From Allomuricauda sp. (GTDB taxonomy: Bacteria > Bacteroidota > Bacteroidia > Flavobacteriales > Flavobacteriaceae), in assembly GCF_013911645.1 (NCBI RefSeq), contig NZ_JACESV010000001.1, positions 868,001 through 932,000 on the forward strand: a stretch of DNA of 64,000 nt, read 5' to 3'. Positions 52,597 through 61,527 of the stretch are shown here, in pieces. The position numbers were made by a program, and so were the translations under genes. Numbering within the stretch: the first letter of the stretch is position 1; each line of letters starts with the position of its first letter. The notes beneath the pieces are model-generated. The model searched no databases. It was not told the DNA's origin and was given only the letters and a program-made list of their open reading frames with translations.

Positions 52597-55500
52597 TTAG
52601 TTCTGTGTCTCCAAGGACTCGCAATGGAATTCCACCCGTTCCACGGATATTCTGGTTGATATGTTTTCGGTACCCTCAAGACCCTCCATTTTTTTGAGAA
52701 TCCGAGATCTTTCTTTCTGATTCTCCCGACGAAGGTGTTGGTCTTTGGCCAAATCAAAGTAAATGGCCCCTTCAATGATGGTCTTTTCAGGTTTGGAATA
52801 AAGGGACAATGGATTACCTGTCCAAAGGACGACATCCGCTGATTTGCCCACCTTGATGCTTCCCATGGTATCATCCAGGTGCAAGAGTCTTGCTGGGTTC
52901 AATGTGACCATTTTTAAGGCGTCCTCAGGACTGACCCCTCCATATCTTACCATTTTTGCAGCCTCATGGTTCAGGTGTCTCATCGTTTCACCACTATCGG
53001 AGTTTAAGGCAGTGACCACCCCTTCGCTGTCCATGATGGGGGCATTGTAGGGAGTACCGTTCCTAGCTTCCCACTTATAGTTCCACCTGTCGGAAAATGT
53101 ACTCCCCCCAACACCATGTTCCTTCATCCGATCCGCAATCCGATAGCCTTCCAAGGCATGTGTGAATGTGTTAAGAGCAAAACCAAACCGCTCAGCCACC
53201 TCCATCAGCATAAGCATCTCTTTTTGTTGGTAGGAGTGGGCTGTGATAAAACGTTTTTCTTCCAAAATCTCCAGCATGGCCTCATGCACCAAATTCTTTC
53301 GAGGTTCAACCGCAGCACGTTTTTCTTTTTTGTAGAGACTTTGGTATGCGTCCCAACTTTCCTTATAATGCAATGCTTCCGTGAATGCGTTGGTATAAAA
53401 CTGTTCCAGGCCCATAAGGCTTCGTGGAAAACGAATGGAAAGCTGGCTTCTCGACCGCTTCACGTTCTCTCCCAAGGCAAACTTTATGAATGGGGCCGCA
53501 TCTTGGATCAAAAGATCGTTCGGCCCAGAGCCCCATTTCAATTTTATCAGGGCAGATTGTCCGCCAATGGGATCGGAGGAACCATGCAATAGCTGGGCTG
53601 CAACGACACCTCCTGCCAAGGCTCGGTATATCGCTGGATCATAAGGATCGATCACATCCTGCATTCTGACCATTCCCGAGTTAGGGGCAATTTCATTGAT
53701 GCCACCCAAAGCGATATGGGAGTGTTCATCGATGATGCCCGGGGTCAGGTGTTTACCCGTACCGTCAACGACCAGTGCATTGTTGGAATCGATATTGTTC
53801 CCTATTTTGGCAATCTTTCCGTTTTCCAAAAGCACATCAACACCAGAGACAATACCTTCCTGTTCATTGGTCCAAACCGTTACATTGGTAATGAGAATGG
53901 ATTGGGGTTTGATTTTTTCTGCACTGCCAAAGGCCAAAAATGGATAAAACACTTCACCAAGTTCCCCTGGTACTTCCGACTTTTCACCACGGGAATCTTT
54001 CTGGCTTGCCTTTTCCTTCATAATGGCCGTCCAACTAAGGTCCTTTTCAAAATTGGAAGTTCCCGTGCCTGCCAATAGGGTCTTCCCGTTTTCAGTTTTG
54101 GTCCATCCTTTCAGGTTGTATTGATTTCCATTTGCTGTAAACTTTAACAAGGGCAGGTCACCATCCATTTTTAGATCGACCTTTTCTTCCGTCCCATCAT
54201 CCAATACCAAATTGGCCTTGAACTTGGATTTTTCATTTTCAATTTCTACGATCAAATCAGCCTTTAGGCCTCCCACCTGTATACTGTATGTTCCTGCGAT
54301 ATCCTTGGAAATTGGGTCATTGACCAAATAGGGTTCCCCCTTTATCCAGTTTTCTAAAATCATGGTCCCCTGTTCAAAAAGATCACCATCCGTGATGATG
54401 AAATTGGCCACCTTACCTTCCTGTAAGGTCCCTAAGATATTCTCCACCTTTAATAGTTTGGCAGGAACCGTGGTAACACTGGAGAGTGCAACTGATTTGC
54501 TCAGGCCATAAGTCACGGACTTTCTTAAGTTTTTCAAGAAATCTGCCGTGTTTTCCGGTGGAAAGGAGGTAATCGCGAAAGGAACCTTGTTTTTCTCCAG
54601 ATACGCTGGATTGGAAGGGGCCAGTTCCCAATGCTTTAAATCGCCCAAAGTAATCTTTTCGGTGATATGGGGATCGTTCACATCATAAGCTTGGGGGAAA
54701 TCTATCGGGATGATCATTGGGGAGTTCATTTGCTTTACCTCTTTCATCCGCTGATATTCGTCCCCGCCTCCCTTGATGATGAATTTGAAACTGAACTCTT
54801 CAGCTATTTTGTCTGCACGCAGAGCGGTCAACCAACCTTCGGCCTCCATGATCTTGGGCAAATCCTTATTGGCTATCAGGGCATCCAATGACAGGTCCGA
54901 AAATTGTTTGTTCCTATTGGTCTGGTACCATTTGGCATCGTAAAAGGTCTGGCGCAAAAGGGAAATGGTTCCCATCGGGGAAATGGGATAATCCTGTGTT
55001 GAGCTGCCCTTGTCAAACGAAAAATGATCGGCCACCTTGGATTTGATGACCATTTGGTTTTCAGTCCCCTCACCAAGGGCAACCAGTGCTGCGGTTCCCC
55101 TTGCGATCCCATCCCGTCTGAGTGCGGCGACCGAACCAAATCCCTGGGCCCTTAATTTGACCGCTTGTTTCTTGTCCACGGTAAAGTGCTCGGAGCTGTT
55201 GTAATGTGATTTTATGGCTTCGTTGGCATTGTAGGGTCCCTTGGTACTGGATTGTATCTGTTCCCTACTCACAAAAGGACTCCTGAATGGGGGACGCTTT
55301 ACCTCTGGCTGTCCATATTCACTGAACATTTCAATGAACGATGGATAGACATACCGACCCTTAAGATCAATTTCCCTATACCCTATTGGCACTTCATTTT
55401 TTGGATTGACAGACACAACCTTTCCATTGTCGATCAATAGCGTAGCGTTCTCCATGATTTGGGATGGATCGACCACAACCGTGGCATTTGTAAATGCCAC

Positions 55501-55620
55501 CGCCGTAGGCCTTTCATCTAGGACATCATTTTTAGGAAATGTTTCTTGTGCATAGGAGCTTGTGGTAAAAAATATGATACACATAATCAATATGTACCTT
55601 GAGTTTTCTTTGGTTTTCAT
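52597..55620 (-). CDS. Two-domain secreted amidohydrolase
   Basis: A 1007-residue exported protein (signal peptide ending TTSSYAQ) made of two amidohydrolase domains. The N-terminal copy (residues about 35-440) has YVYPSFIEMFSEYGQ in place of the HxH; the C-terminal copy has intact TPGIIDEHSHIALGG, ITAHSYQQ and ALNSDSGETMRH. A lipocalin-like beta segment lies between (residues about 450-560). It may hydrolyse an N-acyl amino acid or dipeptide. It is co-directional with the shorter, degenerate paralogue. Confidence 0.88.
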   Translation of the reverse strand: MKTKENSRYILIMCIIFFTTSSYAQETFPKNDVLDERPTAVAFTNATVVVDPSQIMENATLLIDNGKVVSVNPKNEVPIGYREIDLKGRYVYPSFIEMFSEYGQPEVKRPPFRSPFVSREQIQSSTKGPYNANEAIKSHYNSSEHFTVDKKQAVKLRAQGFGSVAALRRDGIARGTAALVALGEGTENQMVIKSKVADHFSFDKGSSTQDYPISPMGTISLLRQTFYDAKWYQTNRNKQFSDLSLDALIANKDLPKIMEAEGWLTALRADKIAEEFSFKFIIKGGGDEYQRMKEVKQMNSPMIIPIDFPQAYDVNDPHITEKITLGDLKHWELAPSNPAYLEKNKVPFAITSFPPENTADFLKNLRKSVTYGLSKSVALSSVTTVPAKLLKVENILGTLQEGKVANFIITDGDLFEQGTMILENWIKGEPYLVNDPISKDIAGTYSIQVGGLKADLIVEIENEKSKFKANLVLDDGTEEKVDLKMDGDLPLLKFTANGNQYNLKGWTKTENGKTLLAGTGTSNFEKDLSWTAIMKEKASQKDSRGEKSEVPGELGEVFYPFLAFGSAEKIKPQSILITNVTVWTNEQEGIVSGVDVLLENGKIAKIGNNIDSNNALVVDGTGKHLTPGIIDEHSHIALGGINEIAPNSGMVRMQDVIDPYDPAIYRALAGGVVAAQLLHGSSDPIGGQSALIKLKWGSGPNDLLIQDAAPFIKFALGENVKRSRSQLSIRFPRSLMGLEQFYTNAFTEALHYKESWDAYQSLYKKEKRAAVEPRKNLVHEAMLEILEEKRFITAHSYQQKEMLMLMEVAERFGFALNTFTHALEGYRIADRMKEHGVGGSTFSDRWNYKWEARNGTPYNAPIMDSEGVVTALNSDSGETMRHLNHEAAKMVRYGGVSPEDALKMVTLNPARLLHLDDTMGSIKVGKSADVVLWTGNPLSLYSKPEKTIIEGAIYFDLAKDQHLRRENQKERSRILKKMEGLEGTENISTRISVERVEFHCESLETQN

Positions 55621-55682
55621 ATTTTAAAATTGTCATTTGAATTATGTAAATGGTAGTCCTTATCTTTATTTATACTTTCTTT

Positions 55683-57299
55683 TTAAAAAGAAAAACGCTG
55701 CGGGCCTCCCCTTCGGATGTCCTCACTGGCGTAGGCTTCAAACTTTTTGAAATTCTCCCGAAATGCGTTTGTAAGCTTGAATGCGGTCTTGTAATAGGCC
55801 TCATCATTGTTCCATGTGGCCCTGGGACTCAGCACACGGCTTGGAACCCCGGGGCATTCCCTGGGCTGGGCAACCCCAAATACGGAATGGATATGATACT
55901 TGTCATAGCTGTAGAGCCCCAATTCACCACTAAGGGCAGCACTGATCATGGCACGTGTATACTTTAGCTTCATACGGGTGCCCACACCATAGGGACCTCC
56001 GGTCCATCCCGTATTGATAAGCCAAACATCCACTCTTGACTCCACCATTTTTTTGCTCAACTTTTCGGCGTATTCGGCGGGATGTAAAGGCATGAATGGG
56101 GCACCGAAGCATGCGGAGAACGACGGTTGGGGCTCAACAACACCAGCCTCTGTCCCAGCCACTTTGGCCGTATAGCCCGAAATAAAATGATAGGCGGCCT
56201 GTGCCGGTGTTAACTTGGAAATAGGAGGGAGTACCCCAAAAGCATCAGCGGTAAGAAAAAAAATGTTCTTTACATTTTCACCTATCGATGGTTGTTGGAT
56301 GTTCTCAATATGGTAAATGGGATAGCTGACCCTTGTATTCTGTGTAATGGTAGTATCTGTAAAGTCCACGTCCCCTTTATCGTCCATCACCACATTTTCC
56401 AAAATGGCCCCTTTCTTGATGGCCCCATAAATCTCCGGCTCATTATCTTTGGAAAGGTCGATCACCTTGGCATAGCAGCCCCCTTCAAAATTGAACACGG
56501 CATTGTCGGGCGTCCAGCCGTGCTCGTCGTCGCCGATCAGTTTTCGGTTCGGGTCTGTGGACAGTGTGGTCTTCCCGGTTCCCGATAGACCGAAGAAAAT
56601 GGCTGTATCGCCTGATTCCCCAACGTTGGCCGAACAATGCATGGGCAGGATGTTCCTATAAACGGGCAAAATAAAGTTCAATGCCGAAAATATTCCTTTT
56701 TTCATCTCCCCCGTATAGCCCGTTCCCCCGATAAGGGCGATCTTTCTACTAAAGTTGAGGATGGCAAAGTTGTGCTGCCGCGTACCGTCCACTCTGGGGT
56801 CCGCCATAAACCCAGGGGCATTGACAACCGTCCATTCCGGGTCAAAACCCTCCAGATCGTCCTCGGTGGGGCGAAGGAACATGTTGTGGGCGAACATATT
56901 GGACCAAGGGTATTCATTGATGACCCTAATGTTGAGTTTGTAGTTGTTATCCGCGCAAGCGTATGAGTCCCGAACAAAAAGTTCTTTTTTATTAAGATAG
57001 GCGATCACCTTATCATAGAGCCTATCAAACTGCCCACTTTCAAAGGGAATGTTGATGTTTCCCCACCACACTTTATCCTTGGTGATAGCATCCTTCACAA
57101 TAAAACGATCTTTGGGCGACCTCCCGGTAAACTCCCCTGTATTTACCGTCAAAACACCGGACGATGTTTCTTGTCCCATGCCTTTTTCCAAGGTAATGTC
57201 GTGCAACTCATCAGAAGAAAGTTGGTACTGAAAATTGTTGTGCTCAATGCCATAAGGCTTCAATGAAAACGTTTTTCCTTTGAGGTTTGTTTTATTCAT
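55683..57299 (-). CDS. pckA: Phosphoenolpyruvate carboxykinase (ATP), copy 2
   Basis: A 538-residue ATP-dependent PEP carboxykinase, equal in length and highly similar to the copy at 34187. It has GEFTGRSPKDRFIVKD, the P-loop GLSGTGKTTLS, FFLTADAFGVLPP and PRATWNN. The N-terminal 40 residues differ most. Codon use is closer to its neighbours than in copy 1. It sits inside the peptide/amino-acid locus, between amidohydrolase and aminotransferase genes, so it may be expressed with that catabolic set. Confidence 0.97.
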   Translation of the reverse strand: MNKTNLKGKTFSLKPYGIEHNNFQYQLSSDELHDITLEKGMGQETSSGVLTVNTGEFTGRSPKDRFIVKDAITKDKVWWGNINIPFESGQFDRLYDKVIAYLNKKELFVRDSYACADNNYKLNIRVINEYPWSNMFAHNMFLRPTEDDLEGFDPEWTVVNAPGFMADPRVDGTRQHNFAILNFSRKIALIGGTGYTGEMKKGIFSALNFILPVYRNILPMHCSANVGESGDTAIFFGLSGTGKTTLSTDPNRKLIGDDEHGWTPDNAVFNFEGGCYAKVIDLSKDNEPEIYGAIKKGAILENVVMDDKGDVDFTDTTITQNTRVSYPIYHIENIQQPSIGENVKNIFFLTADAFGVLPPISKLTPAQAAYHFISGYTAKVAGTEAGVVEPQPSFSACFGAPFMPLHPAEYAEKLSKKMVESRVDVWLINTGWTGGPYGVGTRMKLKYTRAMISAALSGELGLYSYDKYHIHSVFGVAQPRECPGVPSRVLSPRATWNNDEAYYKTAFKLTNAFRENFKKFEAYASEDIRRGGPQRFSF

Positions 57300-57364
57300 A
57301 CTGAATTGATTTTAAATAGCATAGCTCGGTGATTCGTTCACATAAGAAGACAATTGAGCAAGTG

Positions 57365-58876
57365 TTATATTTCGAACCATTGTTCCAATTTCTCTCTTGT
57401 TTTTTTTTCAGATTTGTGATGAAATTCATTGTTCGCTGAATTATAAACGTAATCCTTGCCCATTGTAAGCCCATTTTCAGAAATTTCTGTGATGGCGCAA
57501 ATAATATAGTCCAGTTCGTAGTCCGTCATGGTGGGGTGGAGCGACAACCGTACCCAACCAGGTTTGTCCTTTAGATTTCCATGTTCGATCTGATCGGTAA
57601 TATGTTTGGAATTTTCCCGGGAGACCTCCAACAATATATGTCCATAGGTGCCGGCACAGGAACAGCCACCTCTGACCTGGATCCCATAATGATCGTTCAG
57701 CAACCGGACCACTAAATTGTAATGGAGATGTTCCACATAAAAGGAAAACACACCTAAGCGGTACCTGACCTCTGGTGCAAATACATGGATGCCCTTGATT
57801 TTAGGGAGTTCCTCAAAACATTTTCGAGTAAGTTCATTCTCTCTTTGACGGATTTTATCCACTCCCATTTTTTCCTTTAGCCCTATGGACAGTGCCGTTC
57901 TGATGGTCTGTAAGAATCCGGGGGTCCCCCCATCCTCCCTGGCCTCGATGCTGTCAAAAAAGCTGTGCCCTCCCCAAGGGTTGGTCCATTTCACGGTACC
58001 GCCACCGGGATTGTCCGGAATCCGGTTTTTGTAGAGTTCTTTATCAAAGACCAATACCCCGGAACTTCCCGGGCCTCCCAAAAACTTGTGCGGGGAAAAA
58101 AAGATGGCATCCAATTTTCTCTCTTTTTGGGTCGGGTGCATATCCATTTGCACATAAGGAGCGGATGCTGCGAAATCCACAAAACAGTACCCTCCGTATT
58201 CGTGCATGATCTCTGCCAGTTCATAATAGGGGGTGCCAATGCCGGTCACATTGGAGCAGGCCGTGAACGATCCGATCTTCAACTTTCTGTCACTATATTT
58301 TTCCAGTTCTTTTCTTAATTGGCCGGCATCTACGAACAGGTCATCAGTAGGCTTTAGCAGTACAACATCGGCAATGGTTTCCAGCCAGGTGGTCTGGTTG
58401 GAATGGTGTTCCATATGGGTGAGGAATACGACCGGCCTTTCCTTTTCGGGGATGGCGAGCGATTTTTGGAACTTTTCAGGCACCTTCAGGCCCAAGATCC
58501 GTTGAAATTTGCATAGGACTCCGGTCATACCGGTATCCGTTGTAATAATGACATCATCCATGGAAGCATTGACATGATGCTTGATCCGATTCTTGGCCTC
58601 TTCATAAAGGTGGGTCATTAACTTGCCCGTATAGGTAGTTTCAGAATGGGTATTTCCCACATAGGGCCCAATTTTATCCGTGATAGTATCCTCAATAGGA
58701 CCGTACAACCTACCACTGGCGATCCAATCCGCATAGACCAACTTTTTAGATCCAAAGGGAGTCTCGATCATTTGGTCGATGCCTATGATATTTTTCCTGA
58801 AGGAGCCAAAATATGACTCCAATGTCATCTTTTCTTGTTTTGACATTGACAATAGTTTTTTAAGGCTGCCCTTCAC
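57365..58876 (-). CDS. Class V aminotransferase (cysteine desulfurase-like)
   Basis: A 503-residue PLP-dependent enzyme of the aminotransferase class V fold. The Schiff-base lysine is in IFFSPHKFLGGPGSSG; a loop RGGCSCAGTYGH carries cysteines where SufS-type desulfurases hold the catalytic Cys. Length exceeds ordinary desulfurases by about 100 residues. Related flavobacterial proteins are of unsettled substrate. Within this locus it may remove the amino group or sulfur of an imported amino acid. Confidence 0.88.
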   Translation of the reverse strand: MKGSLKKLLSMSKQEKMTLESYFGSFRKNIIGIDQMIETPFGSKKLVYADWIASGRLYGPIEDTITDKIGPYVGNTHSETTYTGKLMTHLYEEAKNRIKHHVNASMDDVIITTDTGMTGVLCKFQRILGLKVPEKFQKSLAIPEKERPVVFLTHMEHHSNQTTWLETIADVVLLKPTDDLFVDAGQLRKELEKYSDRKLKIGSFTACSNVTGIGTPYYELAEIMHEYGGYCFVDFAASAPYVQMDMHPTQKERKLDAIFFSPHKFLGGPGSSGVLVFDKELYKNRIPDNPGGGTVKWTNPWGGHSFFDSIEAREDGGTPGFLQTIRTALSIGLKEKMGVDKIRQRENELTRKCFEELPKIKGIHVFAPEVRYRLGVFSFYVEHLHYNLVVRLLNDHYGIQVRGGCSCAGTYGHILLEVSRENSKHITDQIEHGNLKDKPGWVRLSLHPTMTDYELDYIICAITEISENGLTMGKDYVYNSANNEFHHKSEKKTREKLEQWFEI

Positions 58877-59100
58877 CGATGGAATATCTTAGTGACTAAC
58901 TCAAATAACTTTAGCAAATGACTTTCCAAAACCCCTGAGTGGAAGCATGTACATTTCTAAAATTGTATTCAATCAACAAGGACAGCCTTTAAGTGTATCT
59001 TATTTAAAGTAGATTTATTTTTTCCTTGGAAAACCAATTCCACACGTGCAACATGGTTAACGGCATAAAGTACCGATGTTCCATTCCCTTGGTCAAAGAA

Positions 59101-60096
59101 CTAGTACTCCCAGTTCGACTCAATAAAGGTCAGATAATCGTTCACCGATCGGGCGAATGCATTGGCAAACTTGATACGGTTTTCTTGCGAATCCCTCACA
59201 CCTTGAAAATTTGCTTCTATCTGCATGCCGAATACTTTGGGATGATCGGAAGCGGTATATCTCCTTGTATTGTAGCCTCCAGTAAAGTATGGCTCTCCCT
59301 CCTTTGGGTGTGGGTCATCAAGGCTTGGAACTGCCGGAAAACCGGATTTTTCCATCAAAGTACCAAAGGCGTTTTCTCCTGTCAACAAATCCTTAAGAAT
59401 CAACTTCGGGTTGTTTTCCAGCAGGTTTTGTACGGATGTTCTTGTCCCAATTTCTGAATCGTTTCCGGTACTTTCATAGTTTTTCTGTAATGCCGGGGCC
59501 CTTAAAAGGTACCCCAGTTCCAATCGTTTTACGGGATGACTTTGGCCATGTAGATCGATGTACATGGCATAACCAAACTCCTTAATGGCAGCATCTATGG
59601 CTTCTTCGATATACTTGTGGTATTGTTTCCACGTATATTCCATTTGAGGATTTCCGCATGTCGCTTGTTCAAGGTCCCGGTTAAAATCGACTTTGGTCCT
59701 TGCCAATCGGGCCACGATCAAATAGGGTTTCTTGCCCAATTGTCCAAAAGCATTTTCGATTTCGAAGGCCAGTTCTGCCGTATTGTTGTCCATCACCTTG
59801 GTCCCGCAGTCCCTGTCCCCAATCGCATCAGGAGAAATAGTGCCTCCATGGGGGGCACTGATGATTAATGGCATGTTGCCCGTAACGGTTTCCAACCAGT
59901 CATCATCAAAAAAAGCTTGTCTTTTCGACAGTTCACTTTCCTTATGGGATGGTTCCGTTATGTTTTTGCTGCCAGAGCACTGCACTTGAAAAAGTGCAGT
60001 GATACTTAGCAAGCAAAGAATCATACTCTTTCTGACCAAAGTTTGAAAAATAAAATCCTTACGCATTTCTTGGTTTGATTTTGATTTTACAAACAT
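59101..60096 (-). CDS. N-formylglutamate amidohydrolase-like lipoprotein
   Basis: A 331-residue protein with a lipobox (ALFQVQCSGSKN). The FGase domain is visible as MPLIISAPHGGTISPDAIGD, KVMDNNTAELAFEI, DFNRDLEQAT and YAMYIDLHGQSH. The classical enzyme releases formate and glutamate in histidine catabolism, but an envelope location points to another N-acyl amino acid or peptide substrate. It lies directly downstream (one base) of the SusD stop codon. Confidence 0.88.
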   Translation of the reverse strand: MFVKSKSNQEMRKDFIFQTLVRKSMILCLLSITALFQVQCSGSKNITEPSHKESELSKRQAFFDDDWLETVTGNMPLIISAPHGGTISPDAIGDRDCGTKVMDNNTAELAFEIENAFGQLGKKPYLIVARLARTKVDFNRDLEQATCGNPQMEYTWKQYHKYIEEAIDAAIKEFGYAMYIDLHGQSHPVKRLELGYLLRAPALQKNYESTGNDSEIGTRTSVQNLLENNPKLILKDLLTGENAFGTLMEKSGFPAVPSLDDPHPKEGEPYFTGGYNTRRYTASDHPKVFGMQIEANFQGVRDSQENRIKFANAFARSVNDYLTFIESNWEY

Positions 60097-61527
60097 CTAT
60101 TGGTTCACCCGGGTAGGTGCATACAGCCCTGGATCTGATGGTGCCAACGGATTGGACAAAACCTCATCCTGTGGATACAGCATACGTTCCACATTCTGGG
60201 TGCTGGTCGGCACATTCAATGGGAAAGGAACAGCAATATCCGAATCCTCTTTTTTCAACCTACGTGCATCATCAAAAGGCATGAAAGTTGTAAAGCCTGT
60301 CACATATCTCTCTTCCACGATTTCACGTAACAATGCTCTTTCAGGATCGATATTGTCCATATTCTCCATGCCGCCGGCATCAAAATCCGCACTGACATAG
60401 GGTTCGTACACATAAGGTTCAGCCATAAAATTGGCATTCAAAAAACCTCCAGTATCCAAGAAATCCCGTAATTCGTTCAAATGTCCCAAGCCCACATTGA
60501 ACCCCTGTGTCCTTGTTCCCGACTCGGCCAAGATGAGCAGGTTCTCCTGATAGGTGATCATGGGCTGCGGTTCCAGTTCCTGTGCCACGCCTAGATTTCC
60601 ATCTGCATCCGATTGGTCAATAATATAATACTGGTGCCTGGCCGTTTCATCGGTCTTGGCATTGTTACGAGAAATACCGCTTGTCCCGTCCAAGAGCTGC
60701 ATCAGATAACTGTCGCCTGTACCCACATTAGGCCCGCCGGCCAAAACAATGTAGTACTTGTTTTTGGTGGCATTTTGCCCCGTTACATCAAGTGGGTCGA
60801 ACATCATATTGTTTTCGTCGGAGGAAATCCCGTTCAAAGCGGCGCTGTATGCCAATGCATATTCTTTGGTGTGCATATAATAGCGCGCTTTCAGCGTCCA
60901 TGCGGATTCCAGCCACTTAATTCGGTTTCCTTGGAAAATGTAATCTTCCAGTACGCCAAAACCTTGGGCAACCTCAAGATTGGCAATGGCTTCGTCCAAT
61001 AAAATCTGTAATTGCTCAAAAACAAGGGTTTGATCATCAAATTGCGGGTTTTCAATTTCGCCCAAGGCTTCCGAATAGGGGATGTCCCCGAAAAGCGACG
61101 CATAGGTGCCGACCAAATGGGCCTCGATCACCTTGGAGATGCCCAACAACAAAGGGTTGTCCGTGGTTCTTTCCTGTATCTCCCTCAAGGGGGTCAACAC
61201 ACTCTGATACCCATCCCAGTCAAAAGTGTTGTTGGCAACATTGTACTGGAAACGTTCCAGTTCCACCTGTTCAAAACCGATCAACTGACCGGACCAATAA
61301 CCGGCCATTCTACTATAAGGCCCAAGTTGTATGGCAATGTTTGACAGTTCCGCCCCGTTTACAAAAAGCCCGGGGTCGATGTCATTCAAAGTCAATTGAT
61401 TGGGGTTTTCATTTAGGTCATCGACTAATTTTTCACAACTCAAAAAAGCGAAAGCGGTGAAAATCAATAGAAATTTTATATATGTTGATTTCATGATAGT
61501 TTCAGTTTTAGAAATTGGCTTGGACAT
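60097..61527 (-). CDS. SusD/RagB-family outer-membrane lipoprotein
   Basis: A 476-residue SusD-like_2 lipoprotein (AFAFLSCEKLVDDLNENPNQ). It has the helical repeats of the family and the C-terminal DDARRLKKEDSDIAVPFPLN with FPQDEV-like end. It overlaps the susC stop by 20 bp if the first ATG is used; the ATG at about 61494 (MKSTYIKFLL) is a plausible shorter start. It captures substrate for the SusC partner upstream. Confidence 0.93.
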   Translation of the reverse strand: MSKPISKTETIMKSTYIKFLLIFTAFAFLSCEKLVDDLNENPNQLTLNDIDPGLFVNGAELSNIAIQLGPYSRMAGYWSGQLIGFEQVELERFQYNVANNTFDWDGYQSVLTPLREIQERTTDNPLLLGISKVIEAHLVGTYASLFGDIPYSEALGEIENPQFDDQTLVFEQLQILLDEAIANLEVAQGFGVLEDYIFQGNRIKWLESAWTLKARYYMHTKEYALAYSAALNGISSDENNMMFDPLDVTGQNATKNKYYIVLAGGPNVGTGDSYLMQLLDGTSGISRNNAKTDETARHQYYIIDQSDADGNLGVAQELEPQPMITYQENLLILAESGTRTQGFNVGLGHLNELRDFLDTGGFLNANFMAEPYVYEPYVSADFDAGGMENMDNIDPERALLREIVEERYVTGFTTFMPFDDARRLKKEDSDIAVPFPLNVPTSTQNVERMLYPQDEVLSNPLAPSDPGLYAPTRVNQ

